From Phialocephala subalpina (taxonomy: Eukaryota; Ascomycota; Leotiomycetes; Helotiales; Mollisiaceae), in assembly GCA_900073065.1 (NCBI GenBank), contig FJOG01000010.1, positions 1,212,715 to 1,271,112 on the forward strand: 58,398 nucleotides of DNA. The letters are read 5' to 3'. The notes beneath the pieces were generated by a model, which was not told the DNA's origin, ran no database searches, and was given only the letters and a program-made list of their open reading frames with translations. Positions 1 to 12,722 of this stretch are shown piece by piece (positions within the stretch are counted from its first letter, which is position 1; every line of letters starts with the position of its first letter). The position numbers and the translations under genes are program-made.

Positions 1-1200
1 TTTTTTATAAATTTAAATTTGAAATATTTTTAATAAATTTTCTTATATAAATTAAATTCGAATTATTGAAAAGAAATTTCAAATATAAAAAATATTCGAA
101 TATATTATTATTAATTTATAATTATTAATTATAATTATTATTGCAATTATTATTAATAATATAATCGAATAATTATAAAGTTTTTATTTATTAATATATT
201 TATAATTAAAAAAAATTAAAAAAGAATTTAATAAATAAAAAAAATAAAATTAATAAAATTTTAAAATCTAAAATATAATTACAAAAATAATTAAAAGGAA
301 TTAAAAATTTTTTGGGAATCTTTTTAATTTTATTTTCTTAAAAAAGATTTATTTCTTTCGATTTCTTCGATTTTATAAAGTTTTTTATTCTAAAAAAAAA
401 TTTAAAATATATTATTTTATAATAAATTAAATATTTCGAATTATTAATTCGATTAATATATATAAAACTAAATTTTATTATTTGAAAAAATTAAATTATA
501 TAAGGCTAATATTAAATATTATATAAGAAAAACAAAGAAAATATTTACTTATTAAAAATCCTTTGAAAATTCTTTAAAAAAAATATTAATATATTTACGA
601 ATTAATTAGAATAATTTAATGGATTTAATAATTTAAATATATTTAAAGAATATTATAATAAAATCAAACGAATAATAATATATTAAATTAAAAAATTAAG
701 AATTTAAAAATAATTTTTATATAATAAATTTAAAAAATATTAATAAATACCAAATTCTTAAAATATTATAAAAACGATTTTATAAAATTATTATTCGATT
801 ATTTAATTATATATTAAAAGAATAACTTCAATAAAAATATTTAATTATATATTTTATTATAATTTAATTAATATAATAAAAATTAAAAATATAAAAAAGG
901 GTTAAAAATAAAATTTATATTTAAAAATAATTAAAAAAGATTTTTTATAATATATATAAAATTATAATAAAAGTAAAAGTCTTTAAAATAAGAAGGCTAT
1001 TATTATAATCTAAGAAAAAAAGATTTTTTAAATTATTTTTATAATTAATAAAATATATTAAAAAATAATAAATATTTATTTAAAGGTTATTTAAATTACT
1101 TAGGTTATTTAAATAAGCTAAATAAAAAGAGGGGAACCAAAGGTAATTAGTGCCTAAGTAAAAATAGCGAGTTTATTAATCAACCTTAAAACAAAAAAAA
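1..1200. repeat. Extremely AT-rich block, probably RIP-degraded repeat DNA
   Basis: This stretch is almost entirely A and T, with no credible reading frame and no recognisable RNA gene. Most remaining cytosines sit in a TCG context (for example repeated TTCGAA and ATTCGA words), while CpA is rare. That is the residue expected after CpA-to-TpA mutation by repeat-induced point mutation, but I infer this from dinucleotide appearance only. Composition returns to normal within about 100 bp around 1130-1240. Alternatives are a mitochondrial insertion or centromeric or subtelomeric AT DNA; no mitochondrial gene is visible. Confidence 0.7.
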
Positions 1201-1883
1201 CTATATTCAATTACCAAGAAAAAAAAGGAAGGGCGGCTTCGAACCCAATGTGATGCGGGGAACAAAACAAGTTAGTATTGTACTGTACCTATTGTCTGAT
1301 ACATTGTCTGGAATTTGGTTATTGTCAGCTATTTGCATTGGTGCGATTCTTGCAAGTGTAAGTTCTGCCTATCGTCTGATCTTTGTCCAAGCTTTGCTTC
1401 TTTGACCTAAGATGTGCCTGGTTGGTTTTGCCATTTCATCAGAAAAATATACTAACAAGTTCTCCTTCTTCGTTGAGGGAGTCTTATCTCATTTTGCTCT
1501 AGTTATCGCAAATTTGCAAGTTGGTGTTCATCCCTCCCCGTCACGTTCTCTTCTTCTGCCTTTGTTTGTCAATGCTGTTCATCCATTCACTTCCATGCTT
1601 CATGGTCTGGCAACAAGTCTAACACTCTCAAGGATCTTGCAGATTTCAGTATGGCAAAGTATATCTGTATGTCGAACCTGGGGAGCTATCACCGGCTCGG
1701 TTTTGATAGCTGCTTGCACTCTCAAGGCGGATTTTCGGCTCGTTAGTACAATTTAATTAGTCTTCGGCACACAGTGAAGAAACGCTGACTATCAGTACGC
1801 GATCTAGAAATGTCTTTGAACGCGTACCTTCTCCTTCCATTCTGCGACACTGGTCTCCACCATCACCACGAGATACCACCAAG

Positions 1884-3393
1884 ATGCCTGCCTATGGGTC
1901 TATATTTCTTGGAGCAATGTGGTAAGTCTTCGTTCTCTATTATAATTGTATTTGCAAGCAGTACCTGACTGTTCTAGGCTCTGGGGACGCTCCGATGCGG
2001 AGGTCATGTCAACCTTTGCCTCCAAGTACAAGCCAGCGCCCACCGCGTCAAATCCAACCTTCAACCCTAAGGATGATGTCTCTGTCATTATCCCTACCCT
2101 GAATCCTCCTACCGAATTCAAAGCATGCCTCTTACGGATTTTCGAAAATGACCCGCTAGAGATCATTATCGCGACTACGGAGCAGCACTTGGAGAAGATT
2201 ACAAAGCTTGTCAATGAGATCATCTCCGACAACGGCCTTGATCTATTCAAGGTTGCCTTCGTCACATCAGAAAAAGGGGCCAGGGTTCAGTTCAGAGCCG
2301 GTGTCGAGAAAGCAAAAGGCAGCATCATTGCTAAGTGCGACGATCATGTTTTCTGGACCCGACAATTCCTTCAGCATATGTTGGCATGCTTCGAAGACCC
2401 AAATGTTGGCGCTGCTTGCCCATCTAGTTAGCAACCCTATCTTGCTCCCCCTTTCTTGTTTTAAATGCAATCGAGCTCCCGAGCATTGTTCCTTCCTTCT
2501 CACCTATCATCTCTTGATCATTCGGGAATTGTGGTACTGACTGTTTACAGTCAAGGTTTACATCCCGCATGAACGCCGCCACCCGGATGTAATCACAAAA
2601 TGGGAAGTCGCCGGAACCAAACTTGCATCTCGAGGTCCCGGATCTGCAACCTCAATGCACGTCGCTGCCAAATGGATGTGGATTTGTAACGGCTGCACTG
2701 CAATCTACCGTGCCACTATCCTCCAAGATCCCAAATTCCTCGACGCCTACACGAATGATTACTGGTGGGGAAGAAAACTCGATTGCGGGGAAGATACATT
2801 CGTGTCCCGATGGCTTTTGAAGAACAATTGGATCATCGCCACGCAATGGAGCAAGGAGACAACTGCCTGGCGCACCGTGAAGAGAAGTCCCGCGTTCATC
2901 AATCAGATGCTGAGATGGGAGCGAAGCACCATTCAGTCATTCATCCGTACTACGTACGAGGTTCCTCGAGTCTGGAAGTGAGTATCCATCCCGTCCTGCC
3001 CTCCTTTTCGTCGAATTATTTTGCTAACGAGGTTTTTCTCTGATCAGGAACTTCTTCGTTGCCCGTAAGACTGTCGAACGTATTCTCAAAGCTCCGCTTG
3101 TCATCCTCCACATCGTTGCTTGGTGCTACTCTCTCAAGGCACACCCCATCAAGACTCTCATGCTCCTTGCATGGTACATGAAAGCCATGTTCTCTAGTAA
3201 CTGGAAGTTCTTCGAGGAGTACCCTTACATGGCTAGGCATTGGTGGGCTGTCGTGTTGGTCGATCTCTCATACGTGGTCATTGGTCCTTTGGCCTGGTTG
3301 ACTCTCTGGGATACAACCTGGGAGCGTGGCGAGGGAAGATGGACACATCGAACGGTTGAAGGAAGATTGGTGGATCATGCTATGTACCATTGA
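1884..3393 (+). CDS. Family 2 glycosyltransferase (polysaccharide synthase-like)
   Basis: Predicted 419-aa membrane glycosyltransferase of the processive GT2 type, which transfers sugar from a UDP-sugar to build a polysaccharide at the plasma membrane. Exons: 1884-1921, 1978-2426, 2551-2977, 3048-3393; all junctions keep frame and use GT-AG. GT2 signatures visible are VSVIIPTLN (about residues 47-55), a DD pair at 133-134 (DxD-type nucleotide-sugar site), GED at 242-244 (general base region) and QMLRW at 281-285 (QxxRW motif). Two hydrophobic stretches follow in the last 110 residues. Only a very short hydrophobic N-terminus precedes the catalytic domain, so the protein is shorter than I expect for fungal Cps1/GT2 synthases; a missed upstream exon is possible. 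The substrate cannot be deduced. Confidence 0.85.
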
Positions 3394-6195
3394 TGGCGTA
3401 GAATGATTTGCTAGGATTCTAAGCAGGTTCATACTCTTTTGCGGACTTGCGGTATCTATGAATATAACGGCGATCAGTTGCTTCGATCAAGTTGCCGGAT
3501 GAAGGGATGGGAAAGAAGTGTAGCTAAAGCCGTTCCTTGCAGATCAACGAATCAGATGAAATCCAATTTGAGATGGTGTTGGGGATTGCGCAGGGACTGT
3601 GTTGAAACTTAAATGTCCTGAAAGTGAAGAGTACTTTGCAACAGCAAAGGACAAACATCATCTTTCGATTGGAGACTAAAATTAGCTTGTATGCTGCGTG
3701 CTGCTTATTTGTTCTCAACTTTCTCACCTACTGCTGCCGAGTCTCTCATGGAGATAGTTGACTGAAAACATATAGGGAATGGACGCTATAGGCTTTCAAG
3801 ACCAGAATAGTCAGTACTATTGCTATATACCAGGTGTTGGTATGGTTGCAACACTCAAGATTTATTACTGGCTATACTTATACGTGTATGCATTCCTACA
3901 GTTCAATCAAACAGATCCCCTCTCCACCCCGCATTATCGGTCCACTATCCCAGATTAGAAGCACTTGAATGCCTGTAACTAGCATTACGTCATTGGGTAA
4001 GATAGAGACTGTTGCCAATACGGCAACCTGTCTAGTCTTGGTGTAGTGAATACTCCACAATATACCAAGTCGTGGCAGTATGCCTAGCATCGTCCAGCTA
4101 ACATCTGCGTCCAGCCAGTCACTATATGGTCCCATTCGAAGCAGTCCTTGGTAGGTGCGCATCCATGTCCTACCATTCCAACAATCCGCGGAGTAGCGGG
4201 AGTTTCATGACCTTGCTGGTCGTGGGCGTGAGCTTTGAACACCTCAAGCATGAGGTGACTACTGTTGGTTTCATCAGTCTCGCCCCACCTTAATAATCAT
4301 AGATAAGAAAGCAGACGTACAGGTACATAACTCGCAGGGGAAGTCGATAATGCAGCCTCCAGGGAGACTCATTGAAGCAGATTCTCCCTCGCGAGAACGA
4401 AAACCATTTCCATGACATCTTTGTCGTTCGCTCCAAAGCTTATCGGATGCCCAGCGGCTTCTTAAAACACATCAATATCATAGTCGACCGATATTGGGTT
4501 GAACAAAAGTACCTGTGTTGCCATCCTTTTGTTAGAAGTATTGCGAAGGAGGTTTCAAGATGGTGCTCTCTCGTGCACTGTAAAAGCGTGTGTCCAACAA
4601 CTGATAGCGCAGTCGGCTGTTTAAGTTCTCGAATTGAGCGAATTCTCTTATACGACAAAGGCAATGGGTGACTGTGTCAACTCGCCGTCATGCTCTTGGC
4701 GGTAATCAGTACAGCTTCTCCCACACGAGCCCACATTTGTGCAAGACTGTGACCATCTGCATCTCTCGCATGCAAGGATGGTCTCAGCAGCGCTATGATA
4801 CCTAGGACCACTTCATCCTCCGAGTCAAGCCTATCACGTTGCGTTCTGCTACACTTGTACGACTAGCTCGCCTGTGACTGGTCTGGTAATTTCTGTGAAA
4901 TACACTTCCGAACGAGCCGCTGCTGAACGGAATGTGATGAAGATCCTGTACAGACGAAGGGTTTATACAGGGCTAAGCTTGCATGTATTAGCATTTGACT
5001 ATGTTACATGTAATGATACTCTGCAATCCTAGTTGTCTTTTAGCACTTCCCTTCATTGAGTCCTAGCCTAGCCGGACTATTGATATTGTCCTCCTTGCAG
5101 GCTACACGTGAATTTCATAAATGAACGTATTTCGCTATCTAAAGTATCTTGCATGAATCGGAAGATTGATGGATCTTCACATTATTTGAACCCAAAAGCC
5201 AAGCCAGGAATCGACAAAGAGTAGCTTCAGGGTCTTGTTTGTTGAAGAAGTGATTGTCAGAAACGGGAAGGTAAAGACGTCAGCTGAAAGCGATTAACTA
5301 CTGCGGCAGGTGTAACAACTAAATCTGCAACAAGCCCAACTCGCAATGGATAAGAGGCAAGAGAAATCAAGGAAAAATGCAACTCAAGTGCCAGGTAGTT
5401 CCTAGTCGCTCCGATGCATAATGCTTTCTTTGTTGGATCGGCTTGAACGCTGTCTCGAGCGCACGCATGCTCTATCCCATCTTTTAATCCTCTTTTTATG
5501 AGCCATTTCAATTGCTATTTCCTAGATTGAGCCTGAGACATCTTTGCTGAAACCGGCAGTCTACCTTGAAGACGCGTGGGGACCTGAATGTCTTGACATC
5601 ATTTGGTCCACTCTCTGATCCAATTTGAATCTCAGATTATTGCCTCCAAATCCGAATTTTAGTTTCTGCTGATCGTTTCTCCGATGTCTATTCTGCATTT
5701 CCCCTGTCTCGATAGGCTATTCAAGAGAGATAGATCCTATGCGGAACGAGAACCATGTATTGCCTGCCATTAATTTGTGCTGACGGAATTTGAAATTTGG
5801 CGGCCCCATCCACGGCCATCGTGCTTTAGCAATACGACCCTTTAATAAGACTAGCACTCCTTACGCGCAGTAGGATTTAAGGTACTATTAACGCTATCTC
5901 TGCATCATTTGGGTAGTCGCACTGCCGTCATCTCTACACTTACACATAGCTGGATTGGGGATCAGCCAAGGTCATACATGTACACATGCTCGTAAATCAA
6001 TCTAGATTGCTGTTCCAACGGTGCTACTCGTCTGAACCTCTGAACCCAAATCCCTCGATTGCTCTCATCTCGACCGTGTTCACAAAGTACATAAATTACG
6101 TTATTCGGCAGTCGGTCGCAGTCGTGTGCCTTCAGATTCCCCTTATTCAGACTTCAATTTGGCCTGAGCTTTGCGTTTCGCTAAAACATATAACA
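3394..6195. other. Intergenic, no supported gene
   Basis: About 2.8 kb with only short, non-overlapping open frames that show no domain, codon pattern or splice-linked continuation I trust. Nothing repeated was noticed. It may contain the GT2 3' UTR and the promoter of the next locus. Confidence 0.5.
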
Positions 6196-7776
6196 ATGTC
6201 GACGGGTCCTCAGGAGAGGGAAGAGATGGTCCGGTGGCTCACGAAGGGACTTGAGCAGCTGAGTGATAGGTAAGATCTGGATCGCGACTATAATGACTGT
6301 TTGTAGACCTAACGAGGAGCAACTATTCTAGAGAATGCAAAGGAAACCTTCTTGGAGGCGAATCCCAATCTTGATCGAGACCTCGTCCAAATTCAATTGA
6401 ATGGCATCCCCAGACCTCCGGTGTCCGTGCCTGACGGGCAGGAACCCCTGGGGACCACCGGAAGTTGCCCAAATTGGTATATCGAAGACCGCTGTAAGTC
6501 TCTGAAAAAGGGCGAAATTTCTGCTCGCCCTTTTGTGATCCACGAGACCGTCCTTCCCAAGGAACCTTTAACGAGACAAGAGGATTGGCCGAAAGATAAG
6601 TTGCTAAGATGCTCGAAGGACTGGGTCTGTTATATCCTCAGTGAGTCAATACTAAGCTTGTACAAGACCAGGAGGTTACTGATTTCTATCTCTTGCAGAG
6701 TGTGCTGGATGTGAGAAAGGCACTGCTAGCAATTACTTGAAGCCATCGAACAGCTACTCTTAGGACTTTGTGGAAGACAGTTCCCCTAATTTTCCGAAAG
6801 ATAACTTGTCCCTATTTACGTAGAGGAGATCCTTGACTCCTTGGAGGCGTTGGAGAATGGAGACATCAGACTGAAGCAAGTTTACGTGAAACCTAAGGCT
6901 GCGCAAGAGAAACATGTGGACAAGCGAGCCATTATGGATAGAAGTACGTTGCACACAAATTTTGAGAAGTGGATGCTCAAGCTCATATATAAGTCTTCGA
7001 CGTGTATGAGGCGGTCGACGAACTGACGTTAACGAGAAAAGGGAAGTCAACTGGAAAGGAGATGAGAGCGATGGATTTACACAAGATCCTCAACGACGAC
7101 GACATCCTTGACAGTTATCGCTGGGACATCGATAGGACAGATATCCCGGGTTCTATAAAAAGGATTCAGATATCAGCCATGGAAGAGCGACCCCCATGTC
7201 CAGTTCGTCTGGACAGGCCCTCATCGATCTGTCCGTCGTCTTAGATAAACGCTAATTACATCAAGTTGGTAGACCGAAGGGAGACAGGAGCTCGAACAAG
7301 TCAAGGAGCAGCAGGACCAAAGCATAGCATTGGTGTCCCCAAGCCTGCAGGGCAGCTGCGGTTCACCCCGGGCAGGAGCAGAGTCGCCAATATGCGAGAA
7401 ATCAAAGGCAGAGATACCATTCCTGCAGTACGTAATCCGGTTTCCTCGAAGGGAATCGGGGAGTCATCCATCAGATTCGGTGAGAGAGCCAGTCGTTGCG
7501 AGTACGAGTCGAATGGATGTGGTCTCCGAAGTTGTCGATTCTGCGTCGTCCTCGCCACGACACGATTCAGTCCCAAGCTCCCAAATATCCGACACAACGA
7601 TTCCCAGATTCCGGAACGGACACCCAACCCCAGCCTCGCATTGCACCGACAATATGACGGGCGGAAAAGAGCTGCAGAATACGCGAGACGTGCGACACAG
7701 TGGCATATTCACCCAGTTCTCCCACGATCAACCTCAGTCTCAGAAGCTAGTCTGGGCGGAAACCACCGATGAATGA
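6196..7776 (+). pseudogene. Broken copy A of an unrecognised paralogous family
   Basis: Translation in pieces resembles the locus at 9339-11768. Shared blocks are NGIPRPPV versus KGLPPFPS, a following ARPFVIH versus AKGFVVH block, a phase-1 intron at the same place (here 6640-6699), and LEALENGDIRLKQVY versus IEALESGDLRVERI. The putative start is ATG 6196 (MSTGPQEREEMVRW). The frame is interrupted by TAG at 6761-6763, by a one-base shift near 6820-6825 just before the EILDSLEALENGD block, and the first junction (donor 6270) does not stay in frame with the next block. After a plausible intron (about 6943-6990) a frame runs to about 7244, then a Ser/Pro-rich frame runs to 7776. Function unknown. 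An alternative is a real gene with more introns than I resolved. Confidence 0.55.
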
Positions 7777-9338
7777 GCGGCGAAAAGATCAAGACAACAT
7801 AGAAACAGAGAAGAGTTCTTGGTAAGCCTATTCACGGCGAGTACTAACTTGGAGTCGCCAACCATCAAGCGATTATGCCTAGATTCTGTTGAGCAAATTG
7901 AGCAAGCTCGTTCGGGGAACTCTGGGCCAGCCACATGATTTACCCTATTTAAAGTTGTGTTTCGGTTATTGTTTGCACGTTTAGAACTATTGGTATCTTA
8001 AATAAACATATCGATTTTTGTTTTCGACTCGTCGCAGTCAAGAATGGACACATATTTCCTGTTACCATTCTTCAAACCGTCAACTCCACAGGCAATATTA
8101 GGTGCATAAGTATTTAATATTTGTCTGGTCTATCGATGCCTGGTTGCGACGCTGCAGTTGGCTCGGGGAGATAGGAACCTCCTATCCGGTCGGGAACATT
8201 TCCAAAGTCTCATTGTCGCTGCCTTATCTTATGGCCGAAGAGCTTTGCATGACCTGTTTAATTGATTCCTCGTGTGCCGTCCTTAATACTTGCCCTTGAA
8301 CGCCTCTTTAGCTTCTTAGCCGTTGGCAGAAAGTAGTGTTGTGCAAGTCGTTCCTTCCGCTGTTTCTCGATGTCTATCACTAAGAAGCACCGGCAACTTC
8401 GCTTTCTAAGTTTGCATCAATACCAGTATTAATGTTTTTCTTGAAGTGGTGCCTTCTTTGAAGCGTGGCCAATCGCGTAGAAAGGAGTCAAGTCGGGGTG
8501 CGACACTGGTGTGAGCTAACCTCGTAAACCTTAATTCTTCTAGCGATCCCTTTTTGCTCATCATACTTCTCGTGTTTCAAGACCAAATATTCTCGATTCG
8601 CACTCCTTCATAAAGTGGCTTAAGAGATCCCCTGCAAAGTGTGAAATAAAGCCCCACGTACTCTGGTACTCGGGGTAACAGTTGCGCTAAGACTTCTAGA
8701 GACCTCCTCAATCGCAGGGAAAATTGCCTAATCAGATTTCTAGAACTTGTGAATTGTTACTTGCTTAAGTTAGGGTGCTTGGTGGAGATTTTGCAACTAT
8801 TACCCCGAGTACGAAGTAGGTTTGATTTCGTTCAAAGAACTCCGATTTGATATTTGAAACAAGGAATCGCTGCCGATCCTCATTTCCCTGCACAAGCCTG
8901 ACTTTGGGTTAACCCTTCGCTAACTAGAAGGATCAGCCCCTTTCAAGGAAGCGAAAGCACAACTGACCGAGGGCGTATTAGAGAGGATTACTTCACACTT
9001 CATTTCCACTCGAATTGCCGAATCTGGCCTTTGTATTGGACGTTTTCCGCTTCATCGTTACGCCTATCTAGCGCAGGCTCCACTGTTCACCTAGGTGCGT
9101 CGCTATGCTGCGCTTACTCTTTTCATTTTTGTGCCCCCTGAGGCCTTCAGCCCACCAGGGCGGGACCTCGTTCCGGGCCAAGGTCACTGGCTTCTGTGGT
9201 TGAAGCCCCTCCTTCAGTCGAAAGAAAGGCAAACATCCTGCGTTTTTCTATGAGATACTGTCGAGTGAGAGAAAACTGCTCCTCCACCGATAATATCGCC
9301 ATTTTTTCCAAACGTGCAACACAGCCCACCTGTAGAAA
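7777..9338. other. Intergenic between paralogues A and B
   Basis: About 1.5 kb without a supported gene on either strand. Short frames here lack splice partners or similarity to the flanking paralogues. No clear repeat boundaries were seen, although this is where a duplication breakpoint between A and B would lie. Confidence 0.45.
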
Positions 9339-11768
9339 ATGGAGAATCTGCACAATAAGGGTGCACCGATGAGTTGGGCAGAGAAGGTCAAACTTGTCAC
9401 CGAGAATTTGCAATGCCAGATCGGTAAGAAGGAACACAACCATGGTCAAATCATGGTCAATTGGACTTGTCGCTGAACAGAATGCAGATATTGCTACAAC
9501 GCAATGTAAGAACGACCATCCGAAAATCAGATATCGCGATATTTGGGTCACTTGGGAATTCAAGGGCCTCCCTCCATTTCCTTCTGCGGTATGCGATCCG
9601 GCAGCGCCTATGCCACAGAACATTGCGACTTGGCCAGAATCATATTTGGACCAATGCTATCCAGTGAATCGGCAAGAAAAGATCTTTGCCAAAGGTTTTG
9701 TGGTGCACAGGCTCCGACCATATAAACCAGTTCCCGAAAGGGGAAGCTTTTTTTTCCTCTCTGATCTGCGCGAGTATGTGAAAGGTAGATTGAAGGTCGC
9801 GATTGGTACGTGTAATCTCAATGGGGGTTTAAAGCTAATAGGCTCCAAGCTGACCACTTTAGAAACCACAATCGGAAAAGAGTTCTACGCAAGCTCTTCA
9901 TCCAAGCCAAACTACTGTGCGCCAGATCCCGACCCTCCAAACTCCTTTAGATGGGTTTTCAGTCGTCGCTATCCTGGTTTTCCAAAAACAACCTCCAACA
10001 TGGACAAAGATGGCTTGTATGATTGCATTGAAGCTTTGGAAAGTGGTGATCTCAGAGTGGAGCGCATTCCCAACCACAAAGCGATTGACCCTGAACATCA
10101 AAGGATTATGGAAAAGGTTAACCGAATTGCGAAGAAGAATAAATATTATTTGAGGGATGAGATAATGAATAGATTTTTGCAATATATCAGTGAGTCAAGA
10201 TGGAAGCTGTCGAAGCCAGCAAAGCTGATCAGATGTATAATTAGACCATACAACAGGAAGTGATAGAAGTCGAGGAGAAGGCAACGATATCATATCCGGG
10301 GCTTTAGACCTATTTGTGGAGTGGGAATGGCAATTCACGGACCAGTATCCAAAGATTGGCAGCGGAGTGATCAGGGAAGGATCTGAGAGATACTTTTCCC
10401 ACTGGCCAGTCCAGGCACTGAAAGATCTCTATATTGCTTTGGACATGGAGTTCTTGACACTTGTTCGAAGATCTGAAGAGGATATTGCGGAGCTACGTTA
10501 ACAGCGCCAAGAACAGGAGTCTAGTCGTCTTCGAAGTGCGAAGGAACGGCTCACGGATTTGGATTACGAATACGCGAACGAAACCGACGAGGATGACAAA
10601 GGGGAGGAACATTTAGAGGTGCCGAACACATTAGACGTTGCATCCAATGCAGCTAAGGGAAATGCCCGGGCCACGTCTGACGATGACGGCGGCGAGTCAA
10701 TCCATGTCGAAGTGCCTGCCCCGAGACGTACCGGAGCACGATCTTCTACAGCTATAACAAATCGAACATTGCGTACCAAGGTACGCGGCACTACACCGGT
10801 TGGTCCAAGCGACAATGGTGCACACGCAACACAAGCTACAGGATGGTAGGCCCTCTCAAATCTAATCAACAAGCTATCAAAAGCCCAGAATAAGATCATA
10901 CCACACATAATGCAACAAATCGACACTATGGCGAGGGAAGATGCGACTCGAGCGACTACATTATACCAAGAACGAGAGAGCCTCGACCGGGCAAGAGTCA
11001 AACGCTGAACATCAGCTTGCCGAAGCCTACAAGGAGGTAAAGGCGCAGGCGATCCGATTAAACTCTCGCCGCAGCGAGACTTTTGACTGCTCTTCGTAGA
11101 GTATATCGTCGGAGATTCTTCAAACGCTCGAGGCCAAATTACAGAATTTGAATGAGTTAAGTGACCAGCAAGCAAAGGAAATCAAGAATCACGAGGAGAA
11201 GATCGGGGATCAAGCAGAGACGATCAGGGATTTGAGACGAGACAAGCAGAGACTCGAAAGTATCAATGATATGTTTCTGAGGAAAGAGAAGGACTAGGTC
11301 GAGATAAAGGACACACTGGAGGAAGACGTCGAAAACCTCAGAGCGCAACTTCTCGAGAAAGAATCCTCGCCGAAGCAAACATTCGACCAAAACCCGCAGA
11401 TCCACAACGGTTACCAGAATCAGACTTCGGTACATGACCAAGTTGTGCATAATCCCTCAGAGCAGAGGCAGACCCCCACATCCAGCGATAGATCAAAACT
11501 ACCGACAGATATTGAGGGTCAGGATTCTAGGCGGAGTTTAGCTCAGCACGATACACCAGGTGTGGGATCTCAGAATGGATGGAGGGCAGCGCGTTCAAAA
11601 GGAGTCTCGTTCCCACAAACCGAAGTACAGGTTCAACTAGACAGTCAACTCCGTGAGAAGCGCAAACCCATGTCAGATGCTGGATCTGGTCTCAACGTCA
11701 AACGCTCAAAGCTTTTTGGTAAGAATCTGCAACTTCTGTTGTCAGGGCTTGGCTTCACTAATCTTTGA
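9339..11768 (+). pseudogene. Broken copy B of the unrecognised family, with coiled-coil tail
   Basis: Start ATG 9339. Exons 9339-9423, 9488-9805, 9863-10189 and 10257 onward splice cleanly and give a conserved N-terminal region (WEFKGLPPFPS, FAKGFVVH, GLYDCIEALESGDLRVERI). The downstream frame carries TAA 10499-10501, TAG 10847-10849, a one-base shift near 11007, TAG 11097-11099 and TAG 11295-11297. Reading through them gives a coherent acidic linker and then a long heptad-rich coiled coil (for example KNHEEKIGDQAETIRDLRRD) and a polar C-terminus. Most of the stops could come from CAA or CAG glutamine codons. A very small intron might hide the TAG at 10847, but not all lesions. The family is unknown to me and no catalytic motif is visible. 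It probably encoded an intracellular structural or adaptor protein before decay. Confidence 0.65.
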
Positions 11769-12722
11769 AAACAGATGACTTCCCCCCCGCTTCTCGTACT
11801 GAATCTAACTGAAACTACCATCTGCACTTGATGTATGTCTATGTACGAAAAGTCTCTACGAAATCATGACCTGCTAGCCGAAGAACGAATTGCCACAGAG
11901 TCCCCTTTGATCTACTGAAAGTATTTCATAGCGGATATGGGTTGTTGGACTGAACTTCCTGCTGGAGGAAGGGGTTGATAGTCTGTTCATCACGAACAGT
12001 ACTTGCCTCTGTTTCTACAGTCTGTGCCGGTAGAATCTGGTATGAAAATGGCTTCCATTGATTCCACATGTTCGGCGTAAGCCAAGGACTGCTAATCAAA
12101 TGCTTCAATGAAACTGCGTATGCATGCATGTGAAACCTTGCGTGAAATCTGGCTCATGACACTCTGTAAGAATAGACTTGGCTAACATTGGAATATCAGC
12201 CACCGCTGAGAATGACATGAGGCTCAAGTGATGATCTTTCCCAAGTGGCTCAGCGACCGAGATCGCTCAGATTGGGAGATGCCTCTGCACTAAAACTCAA
12301 ATCGTCAGAACCCAGAAATGCTTTGCAAGTCTCGGCAATGGTCTCATCGAATGAATAAGAATGCAAGGCCAAGCCACTGAGAAGATACCAAGTTGGTGCC
12401 GCAGCTGATGAGACATCGATGAGAACTAAGAAAAGACCAGGAAGTGATCATAAGCCAGAGGAGGCCTAGCTTGGGTGTCTTCATCACACACGGATCAAGG
12501 CCCCTGTGTTTTTAGCAGGGATTGCTGCCAGCATGCCCTAGTCTCGATAAGGAAGTAATGCAGGAGTAGTTGGACAATGGAACTTACTCAGTGTTAGGAT
12601 GGAGACCGAGACTGATGATAGTTTCTCGCCAACTGCTGAGCTTCGAATCGAATATTGTCGATGCGATCAAATTGCTATATTGAACGAAACCACAACTTAT
12701 TTCATCAGACAATTACTTGGAA
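11769..12722. other. Intergenic, no supported gene
   Basis: Nearly 1 kb between pseudogene B and the disordered orphan gene. Only short frames occur. It should contain the promoter of the following gene, but no TATA box or other element stands out. Confidence 0.45.

Noticed and set aside
1..1200. Possible mitochondrial insertion
   Set aside because: Composition alone would fit, but there is no tRNA, rRNA or mitochondrial coding remnant; RIP of a repeat explains the TCG-context cytosines better.
1235..1262. TTCGAACCC word resembling a tRNA T-loop
   Set aside because: No matching acceptor stem, anticodon arm or D-arm could be folded around it by eye.
1412..1756. 114-codon plus-strand open frame upstream of the GT2 gene
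   Set aside because: No recognised domain, cannot be spliced sensibly to the GT2 exons, and lies beside the AT-rich block.
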